Of a stretch of DNA of 64,000 nucleotides, positions 47,571 through 58,781 are shown piece after piece. The stretch covers positions 14,331,910-14,395,909 of the forward strand of contig NC_135212.1 in NCBI RefSeq assembly GCF_052324685.1, in the 5' to 3' direction. The stretch's first letter is position 1. The number at the start of each line of letters is the position of its first letter. Position numbers and translations under genes: made by a program. The notes under the pieces are model-generated. The model did no database searches, was not told the origin of the DNA, and saw nothing but the letters and a program-made list of their open reading frames with translations. The DNA comes from Brachyhypopomus gauderio. Taxonomy: Eukaryota; Chordata; Actinopteri; Gymnotiformes; Hypopomidae.

Positions 47571-48779
47571 TTTATATTTCTCATTCACAAGAGGCTATAG
47601 CATCCCACACATCAGCTGCAATGGCCATGTGGCACAATGTGACATTCTCTGGTGGACGAATGAGAGCTAGTATGTCACCAAAAGGGTACCAATGAACATC
47701 AAATGAATGATGGAGCTGAGAGATGTTTAACCAATTTATTAACCTTGGTTCTGGGAGGTGGATTGTTTTTTGTCAGGCGTTGGATCCGCTTTCTGTACTT
47801 TTCTATCCGTCTATCGGCTTTCTTCACCTTTTCCTCCAGTAATAACTTTCTTGTTGATTTGGCCTTGGCAGCTCTTTTTCTTCTCACCCAAGCTTCCTGT
47901 TGTCTGTGACAAACATAAATATTTATATATATATATAAACATGCATCAATTGTCACCACAATGACATACAAGGAATTGATTATACAAAATATTGACTTAA
48001 AATTTTGCTAAATTTGTCTAATTCGAATTATACACAAACTTTCCCTCATTTTACTTGAACATTACCCTGTATGACCTGACCTGCATTTCAGCAATCTAAC
48101 TTCAATCCTGACCTTGAGGTTCAAGGTTGAGAGCTGACTAATGGTATATTCAGGGGTATCTGGAGAGGTGTTTAGGGTCTGTAGTGCTTTTTTCCCTCTC
48201 TTTACACTTCCTATGTGCCTCTCTCCATTTCTTTCTCTGGGCACGCTGTTCCCTTGCAGTGCGGTCTTTCTGTGTTTTCTTCTTTCCTGTCTCAATGTCT
48301 TTTTTCCACTTCTCTCTCTCTTTCTCTAGGTACTGCTGTCTCCTCTGTGCATCCTCTTCCTGTCTAGCACGGTAGCGCCGCTGCTTTTCAGCGGCACTTA
48401 ATCGTGTGCCAGAATTCTGTAAAAACATTTTAATTAGAATGTTTTGTCAAAGCAAACTGAAAATATGCAACCCTGTTTATTCTAATGCAAACCTGTTACT
48501 CAAAATACAGTAACAGGATTGCAACTAACAGGGTTGCAAATTTAGGCTAAGTTGTGGTCTACCACAGGAACAGATGCTAACTGTAAAATTTAGCTATGTA
48601 TACAAGATCAAGGACAAATATGGTTATATAAGTATATAAAGTAAATTTTGACTCTACTCAATATTAGTCTTACAATATGAGGAACAGAGTTGCATTTACT
48701 GAGTGACACACACAACTTGGACAAACATTTGGAAAAAAACCTTGAAAATTGTTAGAGCACTTACCATTGGTCTTACCAT
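47559..48779 (-). pseudogene. Broken multi-exon gene of an unrecognised family
   Basis: Minus-strand exons with AG/GT borders: 48765-48779 (MVRPM), 48113-48416 and 47699-47896. The second encodes a very basic stretch (RLSAAEKQRRYRARQEEDAQ, then repeated Glu/Lys/Arg). The third encodes a basic coiled-coil (EEKVKKADRRIEKYRKRIQR). The summed exon length, 517 nt, is one base over a multiple of three. The frame changes in an A-run near 48186-48191, where STTDPKHLSRYP must give way to TLNTSPDTPEY. Past the third exon's stop, another frame reads FDVHWYPFGDILALIRPPEN to a stop near 47560, looking like the family's C-terminus after an internal deletion. It is not a gene I can name. Confidence 0.5.
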
Positions 48780-49397
48780 GTTGGCAGGAAATGTAAAAAC
48801 TGTGACATGCAATACAATGTAGACCAAAGAAGTTGTTTTCATAAGTAAAGGAGATGCATTTCAACAATATACAAGAGGAAATAATTTATTTAGAGCTTAT
48901 TTTAATTGTTAAATTTGGCAAAGGAGTTGGTCACCCAATGTGTGAGACAAGAGAAAACGACCATTTTTTGAGGTGGTACAAAGGTATTCGGTCTTTTGAA
49001 TAATATCTAAGGAGCTTATTTTTCCACCAAATTTTACAGTTTGTCTTATAACAAGTACATTGTTCAAAAAATATCATTTAGATATTTTGGATATGTACAT
49101 TTGAAATGTAAGTGGTGGGACAGGAAATGTACCAACATCCTGTAATGAGCCAATAGTAGTGTGAGCACGAATGTTTCTGTTGAGGTAATCATCACTGTAA
49201 TAGTGTGAACATGAATGTATGTTTCTGTAGAGTTAGCTTTGATTTAAAAAGCTTTCTGTTATAGACAGTAGTGGGTGTATGAAAATTTAGATAATGATTC
49301 ATGATTCTATGCAATTACTCAAGTACTCATGAGTATTATGTTTATGCCTGCTTTACCTTTTATGCTATCCTTCCACTCCTCCAGCTTTCTAGCCCCA

Positions 49398-49402
<5 letters not shown>

Positions 49403-49450
<48 letters not shown>
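49403..49450. repeat. (CA)n microsatellite
   Basis: A plain CA tract, preceded by CGCG. Confidence 0.9.
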
Positions 49451-49453
<3 letters not shown>

Positions 49454-49599
49454 ACAACACTCTCCACTCTAATAATGCAGGCTCACTGTCAGGGCTGGAA
49501 GAGACTTACATTGGTGGTTGAGATGCCTAAAACAAAGATTGCAAAATGAATAACTAAATCTGAGTGAAGAAAACATGAACAAGTACAAACTACAGCAAA

Positions 49600-49953
49600 A
49601 CCTCCAGCATTTGGTTGTGACGCGTGGTGCAACTCGAGGGTAATATTCGGTTTCCACGCCTCTGTTCAGCCCCCTCCCGCATTGCTGTCACCTGAGTCTC
49701 ATGTATTTCCGTGTTAGCCTTAGTATTCAGCCCTCCTGTTTCCTCCAGTTTCTTGTCTGTTTGTGGTTTCACATGCCTGTATTTCCCTGTCGCAGTGCTT
49801 TAGTTCATGTGTTTGTAATTCTCTAAGTGTTCCCCGTTAGTCGGTGGTTTTATTGGTGTGTTCTGTTGTCTGTCAACCATGCCCCCTCAGTTACGTAAGC
49901 GTTCGTTAAGGTGCCGTGTTGACTGTCTCTCCCTTCCCCCCCCTCGTGAGGGG
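49600..49953. other. Unassigned, possibly retroelement-derived DNA
   Basis: This pyrimidine-rich stretch has no open frame and directly precedes the TTAA at the left end of the piggyBac copy. Its composition resembles an LTR, but no partner was found. Confidence 0.3.
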
Positions 49954-50094
49954 TTAACACTAGGACTACCACCATTTTAATTCCAAACTTTTCTACCTGG
50001 CCTCCACCAGGGGGCAGTTCTGGGGACATTTGCATCCCATTAGGCCACCCTTTGTTATGTACATGCAGTCATTATAGGTAGACGGGGAGTGGGT

Positions 50095-50113
50095 GGGGGG
50101 GGGGGGGGGGGGG
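50095..50113. repeat. Poly(G) tract, 19 bases
   Basis: A G-run near the left end of the piggyBac element, preceded by a gggtg repeat. Confidence 0.85.
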
Positions 50114-50149
50114 TGATGGTGTGAACCATCAGTTCATTGTTCTGCTGGA

Positions 50150-50515
50150 TGTGTTCACTGACTCAGATAGAGAAGAAAAAACTCTGGCCTCCCCTTGGGG
50201 AGATTGAGGGAGATTGTCTTTGTGTTTGGATGAATATGGATGTCCAATGTAGCAGCAGTTGGTGAAGCATTGCAGTGGTCATTTGAGCTGTGTTTTTTCT
50301 GCCCTTCCCTTTTTATAATATAAATAATCTTTATTTCTATAGCACCTTTCATACATACATGCATGTGCTAAAAACTACTGAAAATAAGGTTTGTGGGTGT
50401 ATGTGTGTGAGGGTGAATATGGATGCCCAATGTAGCAGCAGTTGGTGAACTATTGCAGTGGTCATTTGTTTTTTCTGCCCTTCCCTTTTTATAATAAAAA
50501 AATAATAATAATCTT
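50150..50515. repeat. Direct duplication upstream of the piggyBac transposase
   Basis: The segment with gtccaatgtagcagcagttg ... ttctgcccttccctttttat at about 50215-50325 recurs at about 50410-50500. Between the copies is an inverted L2 3' tail (50320-50360). Confidence 0.75.
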
Positions 50516-50524
50516 TGAATTATC

Positions 50525-51701
50525 ATGAAGATAATGTCGCGAAACCGCTTTCAGGACATCATGCGGCACCTACGCTTTGACGACAAGGACACACGCCATG
50601 AACGAGCTGCAACTGACCGGTTTGCTGCAATTTCTAATATTTGGAAATCTTTCGTTGGCAACTGCATCACTTCATACCACCCAGGAAGGCGTATCACCAT
50701 AGATGAACAACTTTTCCCATCCAAGACCCGTTGCTGTTTTCTTCAGTATGTAGCCACAAAACCAGACAAGTTTGGGATAAAGTTCTGGGTTGCATGTGAC
50801 CTGAAAACCAAGTACGTATCCAACATCATCCCATACCTTGGTAAAGATTCCAGTCGTCCCACAGGGGAAAAGACTATCGGAAAATGTGGTGATGAAGCTC
50901 ATGGAACCATTTATGGACCAAGGAAGAACTGTTACCACAGACAATTTTTTCACCTCACTGTCACTAGCAAAACGATTGCTGGGCCGGAAGACCACACTCC
51001 TTGGCACAGTAAACAGGTTTCGTCGTGAGCTTCCAGACTCTGCCAAAAAGACTTTGGTCCGTGAGGAATTCAGCACACAGGTGTTTTCAACCTCTGGTGC
51101 CACACTGACCGTTTACGCACCCAAACGTAGAAAGACTGTCTGCATCCTCAGTACCATGCACAGTATGGTGGAGACTGGGAACACACAAAAAAAGCCAAAC
51201 ACAATCACTGACTACAACTCCCTAAAATGTGGTGTGGATATAATGGACCAGATGGTACGAAAGTACACTGTACGTTGCGGAACACGGCATTGGCCAGTCG
51301 CTGTGTTTTATAATATGATTGACATTGCAGCACTGAATGCCTATGTGCTTTTTCAAGCATGCACTGGGGTAAAGGAGAGATGGTCTGAGTTTTTGGTCAA
51401 TCTTACAGAAGAGCTTGCACAGGCTCATGTGGCAGCCAAGGAGGTGGCCAAAGAAAAGGCTCAGCAGCAGCAACCATCCACACCTGACACAGGGAAAAGG
51501 GCATGGTGCCAGGTCAAGTGTTGTTGCAAAAGTAACCGTGCCACTAATCATTGTGTGTCTTGTGATAGGTTCACATGTGGCAAGTGCAGAAAGGAGATGA
51601 TGTGGCAGTGCCAGGTGTGTGCAGAATATTCATATGTGTATTTATATATACACCTATATACCAATAAAGCTAACTTGAATATAAATTTCTGGCAATGTTG
51701 A
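50525..51701 (+). pseudogene. piggyBac transposase (PGBD4-like), one frameshift
   Basis: The DDE_Tnp_1_7 core has its three catalytic aspartates in ITIDEQLFPSK (about 50695-50725), VTTDNFFTS (about 50935-50960) and CGVDIMDQM (about 51230-51255). It also has a C-terminal cysteine-rich zinc-binding domain (CQVKCCCKS...CVSCDRFTCGKC). The frame changes once near 50862-50880 in GGGGAAAA, so 50525-50870 and 50870-51701 read in different frames. The N-terminal part before RNRFQDIMRHLRFDD is missing. Apart from that one shift the 390 residues are open. Confidence 0.9.
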
Positions 51702-52490
51702 CTTTTTTGGGGGGTGGGGGGTGGCTTCACCAATTCACCTTCACCTTGTTCCAGAGGAACATTTCTTCTGGACCTGCATATTCCCACCTCCACCCCTCCC
51801 CATACAAACACACAAACAGTACTCCTACATTTAGAATCAATGTAATGGCCTCATTTTCATAACACTGGTATGGCTGAACAGGCTACTCTCTGTGTGGTGA
51901 TGGTGGTGGTACAGAATTGTTTTCTGATCCTTACATAAAAATAAAGTTGTCCTCCAAAGAAGGTGTGGGGGGTGGAGGTAGGCCAAAAAAGAGAGTAGGG
52001 AGAGAAAAGTAAATTTTCTATTTTTGTTTGCCAGTTATGGCTGTTGTGTTTTTGAAAGAGACACACTGCAAAAAGTACCATCTTGATAAGTTAAAATTTC
52101 TCAAGAGTATTATTCTATTTCAAGTAGCTGAGGGTTTTTTGTATAAATTTATGTAAAAATATCTTTACCTATACTTATTGACAGTTTTAACTACTTAAAA
52201 TAAGGTTAAAAAATCAGAGCCATTTTGAATAATCAATATGCCACTATAATTCAAATATTATGTTTGTGTCAATTTCACATTATTTCAACCTTCCACAAAT
52301 CAAATCTCAAACATGGTCCTGAGTTGAGCAGACTTCTGCCAAGAGAGGTTGCAGTCTCATGAGGCAGCCAAAGGTGTGTATTGAAAGGTGTGTCAACAGC
52401 AACCACCCACAGCTGACACACGCCTCATTTACATAACACTGGAGGTAAGAAGGGCTTATCACACCTGTCAAGAGACCAAGAGTCTAGTTG
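51702..52490. other. Right-hand non-coding part of the piggyBac region
   Basis: I see no gene here. It contains poly-G-rich and AT-rich segments only. Confidence 0.4.
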
Positions 52491-52602
52491 GGACACTGTC
52501 GAAAGCAGGCGGCTTGGTAGTTCTAGTGGGGTACTGTCGAAAGCAGGCGGCTTGGTAGTTCTAGTGGGGTACTGTCGAAAGCAGGCGGCTTGGTAGTTCT
52601 TC
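52490..52602. repeat. 38-bp tandem repeat, three copies
   Basis: The unit gtcgaaagcaggcggcttgg plus tagttctagtggggtact repeats with a period of 38 bp (gaaagcaggc at 52501, 52539 and 52577). It holds the presumed right terminus of the piggyBac element in the first two copies. Confidence 0.85.
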
Positions 52603-53366
52603 GCTTGTATGCCAAATAAAACCCAGCTCTCTCAGCAACTGTGTTCATCATCTGTTCTCCAGGAGTCGCCTTCACTAGTGAGGGATGGAAAGGCGGAACG
52701 AGTCAGACTATCAAACACAACAACGATGGACGCACATTAGGGATGCAACGAAATGAAAGTTCTTAGCCGAAACCGAAAACCGAAAATGAGGGAACCAAGG
52801 CCGAAAGCCGAAAACCGAAACACCGAAATACATAAAGCACTTTGAGTTACATGTATGTATGAAAGGTGCTATACAAATAAAGATTATTATTATTATTATT
52901 ATGCCAATTATTAGTAACATTGGATTTATGGCTAACCTCACTAAAATCAAGGCATTGCTATTCAAAGAATAAATCAACTACAAAATTTGATTTGTATATA
53001 TTTATTTAGCACTGACATTACAGTAATGCATATTATAAAATAAAATTAGTGGTGGGCCGTTAACGGCGATACCGCTGTCAACGGCCGACCACTAATTAAA
53101 TTAAACTCGCTTGCAGACCGTTTTTATCTGAGAGGATAAATATATGTATTTTATACGAGTTAAATTTAGTTAGGCCTATAACTGACTGGCCTGAAAGATA
53201 AATATAAATTCTCTCATAAAAACGTGACGTGAGTTGCAACAACATTAAACAGCTCAGGTAAACACACTTCTGAGAAATGTCGTCTGCTCGGCAAAACATA
53301 ACGGGGCTCAATGTGCTCTATTAACCTACGAAATCCCTACGACAGAGAACGGTTGATCGTCTAAGG

Positions 53367-54367
53367 CAGTGGTTCTCAAACTGTGGTACGCGTACCACTG
53401 GTGGTACGCAGAGCACCCCGCGGTGGTACGCCAGATGAACTCGGAAAATAAAAGATGTTTTGAGGTTTTTTTTTTTTTTTACACAACACATTTTTTTTAT
53501 TAAAACAGAATTATGACAAGTCCTGAAATTCAGAAACTAAAAGGGATTACTCGTATTATGTGCGGAGAAAATGTCGCTAAACAGTTCGACCTGGTGCATC
53601 TTTCAAACGACGCGGTCACTCGCAGAATTGATGAAATGGTGGACAACGTCAGACAAACATTGACCGAGAGAATTAAAATGAGTAAATGCTTCTCACTGCA
53701 GTTAGATGAATCCATAGATGTCGCATATTTAGCCAACTTGCTCGTTTACGTGCGATATGAGTATGAGGGCATGTCGCACGAAGACTTTTTGTGCTGTAAA
53801 CCAACCACTACCAACACGACTTTTGACGTTCGCTTGGAGTGAGATTTTAACCTGGAGCCGGTGGCGAGTGTATTTTGTTGAGCGGGGGGGGGGGGGGGGG
53901 TGGCGAACGTAAAATGGACACAGATTCAGTGTTATATCGCCGGTGGATTGCGTGTGTCTCACGCTCAATGCGTGAGAGTTGGCAACCCTGACATTATAAC
54001 ATGTGTGTAATGAGCAGGGTTGCCAAATGCGTGAGACACACGCATTTGACCGTCTTCACACGCCACACATCCGATTTCTCACGTCGACAAAAAAAATCTA
54101 GTTTATTTACCTCTGATCCACATCTATGATTCAATGAGTTACTAGTTCGCTCTGGCGCCAACCATCGTGATATAATACTTAATTCGTGTCCATTTTACAT
54201 CCTCCCGGTAACAATTTACATTCGCCCCCCCCCCCCCGTCAACAACTTAAACTTGCCAAACAGCTTTTTCTTTTTTTTGGGGGGGGGGGGGGGGGTAGTA
54301 GGTGGTACGTGGAGGTTTTTCATTTGACAGTTGGTGGTACTTTGTCTAAAAAGTTTGAGAACCACTG
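53367..54367 (+). mobile_element. Inner hAT (Charlie/ZBED-like) element with target duplication
   Basis: The ends are cagtggttctcaaactgtgg (53367) and ...aaaagtttgagaaccactg (54367). They are flanked by gtctaagg at 53359-53366 and 54368-54375. It carries a transposase fragment (53513-53842) and, from about 53848 to 54300, two head-to-head copies of the repeat that starts cagggttgcca, with G/C runs. Confidence 0.93.
53513..53842 (+). pseudogene. hAT transposase fragment (ZBED5/FAM200-like)
   Basis: About 109 codons are open. They include VTRRIDEMVDNVRQTLTERI and FSLQLDESIDVAYLANLLVY, the conserved start of the hAT catalytic core with its first Asp. Everything after VRYEYEGMSHEDFLCCKP is lost at the nested repeat. 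Confidence 0.85.
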
Positions 54368-54756
54368 GTCTAAGGCAACGAGTTCCTTAATGTTTGGTGT
54401 AATGTCTTTTGCCTCGGCGCCATCACTGGAAAACTTTTTTGCTAGCTTTATCCAAATAAGCGCGTGCAGGTGGCGATTTTTGCTTGCGTCATCACAGCAC
54501 ATTGTTTCGGCCGTGTTGTTTCGGTGATGAAAGTATTTCGGCCGAAAACCGAAAATGCAAATTTAAGCCATTTCGGCCGAAAATTTTCGGTGGCCGAATT
54601 TTCGGTGCATCCCTAACGCACATGATGGCTATATACATCAGATCTGACAATAAAACACAGTGAAGCGAACAGCTCAAACTAGTGAAGTTAAATACACATA
54701 CAAGGAACGAGGGAAAGATGACGACAATTGTCTGTGATATGAGCACCCCACTAACA

Positions 54757-54828
<72 letters not shown>
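54757..54828. repeat. (CA)n microsatellite
   Basis: About 34 CA dinucleotides in intergenic DNA. Confidence 0.92.
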
Positions 54829-54829
<1 letters not shown>

Positions 54830-56005
54830 CTACCTAGTGGGCTGTAGATACTTTAAATCTAGTTATATAGACAGTTATATAACCATATTTAGAATCCTAA
54901 ATATGGTTATAATTAATGATATTGTGTGTAATCTGCTGCCTTAATGTTACTGAGTAAATATGGTATAATATCTTACAGTGTGGAGGTCTCTGGCACCTGG
55001 GGCCCTGAATTCATAATGCAGGGGTCTGAGTACACAGAGCTGGACTGATCTAATCTGCACTGTTGGAATTTAATTTATTTTTAAATTTAAATAATAAGTT
55101 TAAAGTATTGGGGACAAATACGGAAATAATTATGAGATTTGGTAAAGTTCCAGAAATATCATATGCGATGATACGAGAGGAGATGAAAAGTGGGAATCAT
55201 TTAAAATTCTCAAATTCCACAGCTGAACTGCATTATGGCCATATGTGGTACTGCAGAAAAAAAAAAGATTTTTATTAATTCATTACTAATAAATTATACA
55301 TAATATCAGAAATTAAATGGTGCAATATTGTAGAGATGAGCCCAAATAATATTTCAGACATATTTGTAGATTTTGTGGTAATAAAAGGATTTTTTTATTT
55401 TTTCCTTCCAGTAAAAAACAAACAAACAAAAAAAAAAAACTCCAAGCTCAATAGACCACACCCCTTACATTCTCATATTTGGGGTCAAGGGTGGGTGATG
55501 GATTGGGTCAGGTCACCAAGTCAGGGACAGACCTTCTTAATCGTATATTATTAAGATGCCAGATGCATATCAAATGAAGAGGCAGCCCGACACAGTAATG
55601 AGTGCTGGTACCCAAGACCTGCAGTCGTAGCAGCATGTCACCGCTCACCTACACCTGGGCCTTGTAGCACACACAGTGCGTCTGCTGCTGTATCTGAAGA
55701 ATGTTCAGTTGCAGGTTCTGTCGCTCTGGGTAAAAGCACCTGCCCGATGGAGAATGATCTAGCATGGATTAGATCCTGTTTACAATAATTTAATGACATT
55801 AATCACCTTACAAGCTCCATAACCTGTTTTACCATCTTTAACTTGCTTGATTCTGTATATTCGGCATCTGTTATACACCACATGCAGTTGTGAACATGAC
55901 AGAGAAAGCTGCAGTATTGTTAAAACCTTTACTTTACTTTTGTGATTATAAGAGAATGCTGAAGGAGTGGCACTCATGTCATAAGATCACACACACTCGC
56001 AAGAT
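54830..56005. other. Intergenic DNA without recognised features
   Basis: This is AT-rich sequence with small open frames only. I find no gene, RNA or structured repeat I can support. Confidence 0.45.
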
Positions 56006-56011
56006 TCCAGT

Positions 56012-56017
56012 TTTATT
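56012..56017 (-). terminator. FBXL12 polyadenylation signal
   Basis: AATAAA on the minus strand lies about 160 nt past the FBXL12 stop codon. Confidence 0.6.
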
Positions 56018-56175
56018 CTAGCATCTTTTTCATTTTTAAAAACATGTCTAACTGTCTAATATTCATATCAGGGAATCTTTCATCAGTCACATGTTTAATC
56101 CTGGTGCAGGCAGATGTGGGAACAGCCCACTGTGTTCCAGGTGCAGGTCTACAGTAGTGCACCACAGTGCTGGGG

Positions 56176-58781
56176 TCAGCCCTGGACCGACGCCACAGAG
56201 CACTCTGTGAACAGCACGCTACACTTGGGCAGCAGCGTGACCAGTGACTGCCGGAGGTTGGGCACGGGGTCGGTGTCGCTCCTCTCCTCTCTCTCGCCTT
56301 CTTCTCTCTCTCCTCCGCCCTCCTGCCCCTCCTCCGCCTCTCCTCCGCTCTCCGTCGAAAACTCCACCTTCCTGAACTCCAGCGTGCGCAGCTCCTTCAG
56401 CGTGCGGCAGCTGCGCAGGACCATCATCTCCGTCAGGCTGCAGTCGCACAGACGCAGCCGACGCAGGTCGGGCAGGCGGCTGAGACACAGCAGGCCGGGA
56501 CCGACCTCCCGGCCCCCCAGGCCCAACCCCTCCAGCCCGGCCCAGCCCTCCCCCAGGCCCAGCGCCGCCATCTGCTGCCGTTTGATGGTGCAGATCTCCA
56601 GGTGTCTGAGGTGGTGGAGGGCCTGCAGGCCGGGGGGGGCGCAGGCCCTCAGACCCGCCGCCGTCATCCGGGTCAGGTCCCGCAACTCCAGTCGAGCCAG
56701 CTGACCCCAGGAGCTCAGACTGTGCAGGTGCTGGTTGGTGAAAGATGGAACGTTGTCTAAAATCAGGGTTTGTATGGTGATGCCGGGGGAAGACGCCGTT
56801 AGCTGTTTGTTAGCTGGACTTTTTGGACTGACCGCAGCGGCCCGGTGGTGGTCCGGCTCACACGTCCCAGAGGGATTCTGAGTAAAGAACCCTGGAGGGA
56901 GTTCACAGTTATGCAGTTCCAGTACCTGTAAGGTAGGGGGCAGCAGACAGCAGCTTGGCAAGCCGCGCAGGTCCGTGTTCAGCAGGTAGAGCCGGCTCAG
57001 GCGGGGACATTTGCAGGCCAGAGCCTGCAGCCAGGGCTCGGACAGGAACGTCCCGCCGCGCGCAGAGAACAGCAAGCCACACAGACAGAGCGAGCGCAGC
57101 CCGTGGCCCAGGTACTGACGCAGCAACATCCACAGCACACGCGACGTCACCTTCAACACAACCACACAGCACACGCGACGTCACCTTCAACACAACCACA
57201 CAGCACACGCGACGTCACCTTCAACACAACCACACAGCACACGCAACGTCACCTTCAACACAACCACACAGCACACGCAACGTCACCTTCAACACAACCA
57301 CACAGCACACGCAACGTCACCTTCAACACAACCACACAGCACACGCGATGTCACCTTCAACACAACCACACAGCACACACGACGTCACCTTCAACACAAC
57401 CACACAGCACACGCGACGTCACCTTCAACACAACCACACAGCACACGCGACGTCACCTTCAACACAACCACACAGCACACGCGACGTCACCTTCAACACA
57501 ACCACACAGCACACGCGACGTCACCTTCAACACAACCACACAGCACACGCGACGTCACCTTCAACACAACCACAAAGCACACACAACGTCACCTTCAACA
57601 CAACCACACAGCACACACGACGTCACCTTCAACACAACCACACAGCACACGCGACGTCACCTCCAACACAACCACACAGCACACACAACGTCACCTTCAA
57701 CACAACCACACAGCACACGCAATGTCACCTTCAACACAACCACACAGCACACACGATGTCACCTTCAACGTGAAGGTGCTGTTTTGTCAACAAAACAGCA
57801 AGACAATACAATTTCTTAAAAGTGAAACAATTTAATATCACCCAAGACAGTGGGTGATATTAAAAAGCTTTAGCTAAATTACTCACGCAAAAACAGCACC
57901 AAATGGTCTTACCCCTTTCCATGTTGAAAGGTCTACAGTCCGCCAGAGTCTCTGATCTTTAACCAAACGCCTCCAGCGCTTGCATACTCTATACGTGAAT
58001 ATAATGGACACAAGTTACACTCAGTTATGGCCAAGGTTAAAAGCTGTTGGCCATTGCTGTAGATGTTTCTATAATTTCGTCCAGATTTTGGCCAGTATCT
58101 GTGTCTTCTGGAGCAGACAGGCTGCCTCACCCGGCAGAGTATGTACACTGTTGTTTCAGACAAAACAACTTACCACTTCACATTTCATTAAACATAAAGC
58201 AGAAACACTCTCAATACTACTTTTACAAACATATTCTTACAGCATTAGACAAGTGTAATATGAACAATATGATTGGACATTCTTAGTTAAGCTACCTCTC
58301 CATGGATTAGATACAGTGCATGCACAGACGGACCTGTTCAGTAAAAGTTCAGTTAAAACTACAGTGTCTGAGGTACATGAATCTCTAGATAAAGATCCTC
58401 CTCTTCAAATATCCTGCAGGGTGTCTTCATTCAAGAACCCACAACACAAACAAAACAACAAATACACAAACAATCAATTAAACGGGGCTTGGAAACAACC
58501 CGTGTGTGATGTAAACAGAGGTAAAGGTGGTAAAAGTAGTAAAGGTGTAAAGGTGGTAAAGGTAGTAAAAGTAGTAAAGGTGGTAAATGTGTAAAGGTGT
58601 AATGGTTGTAAAGGTGGTAAAGGTAGTAAAGGTGGTAAAGGTGGTTAAAGTAGTAAAGGTGTAAAGGTGCAAAGGTGTACCTTCCGTTGCGAACAAGTTC
58701 TCGGGCGTTTAGGTGTGATAAAATCTCGATTAAGATGTTGTCAGGGGAACGGTCCACCATGTTGGCCCCCGCGTGCGCCAT
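56176..58781 (-). CDS. fbxl12: FBXL12, F-box and leucine-rich repeat protein 12 (three exons)
   Basis: Exons on the minus strand: 58681-58781, 57913-57988, 56176-57150, in phase and totalling 1152 nt (383 residues plus stop). The start is ATG at 58781 (MAHAGANMVDRSPDNILIEI). The F-box runs across exons 1 and 2 (ILIEILSHLNARELVRNGR then VCKRWRRLVKDQRLWRTVDL). Exon 3 has the VLWMLLRQYLGHGLRSLCL start of the LRR array, with repeats such as LQVLELHNCELP and LRRLRLCDCSL. The protein is a substrate receptor of SCF ubiquitin ligase, known in mammals to act on CDK inhibitors among others. The product is longer than the human one (about 326), partly from a Glu/Gly-rich insert near the end. The exon 3 acceptor sits in a minisatellite. 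Confidence 0.9.
57130..57770. repeat. 34-bp minisatellite carrying the FBXL12 exon 3 splice acceptor
   Basis: About 18 copies of cacgcgacgtcaccttcaac plus acaaccacacagca (34 bp) are present. On the minus strand each copy reads TTGTGTTGAAG|GTGACGTCGC, which is the acceptor and first codons of FBXL12 exon 3. The copy nearest the exon (acceptor at 57151-57152) joins the open LRR frame. The other copies form the end of intron 2. Confidence 0.9.
58518..58676. repeat. GTAAAGGTG-type repeat in FBXL12 intron 1
   Basis: Units of 9-12 bp (ggtaaaggtg, gtagtaaagg) run up to the donor of FBXL12 exon 1 at 58681. On the minus strand it reads as CCTTTACCACC repeats. Confidence 0.88.

Larger units (their letters stand above)
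49958..52566 (+). mobile_element. piggyBac-type element
   Basis: TTAA at 49954-49957 precedes the left end cactaggactaccaccat. At the right, ggtagttctagtg (reverse complement cactagaactacc, 12 of 13 matching the left end) ends at 52528 and again at 52566 within a 38-bp tandem repeat. A TTAA does not follow either, so the right border is uncertain. The transposase is on the plus strand at 50525-51701. Confidence 0.6.
52738..54615. mobile_element. hAT-type element with 8-bp target duplication (host of a second hAT)
   Basis: The ends are tagggatgcaacgaaatg (52738) and ...attttcggtgcatcccta (54615). They are flanked by acgcacat at 52730-52737 and 54616-54623. Its own sequence is made of ccgaaaaccgaaa-rich repeats. 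An L2 3' tail (52830-52905) and a second hAT (53367-54367) are inserted in it. Confidence 0.92.

Noticed and set aside
55063-55278. 71-codon plus-strand frame in intergenic DNA
   Set aside because: It has no recognisable domain, splice context or neighbouring exon, and is consistent with chance in AT-rich DNA.
56114-57819. Plus-strand frames of 196, 272 and 238 codons
   Set aside because: They are antisense of FBXL12 exon 3 and of the 34-bp minisatellite.
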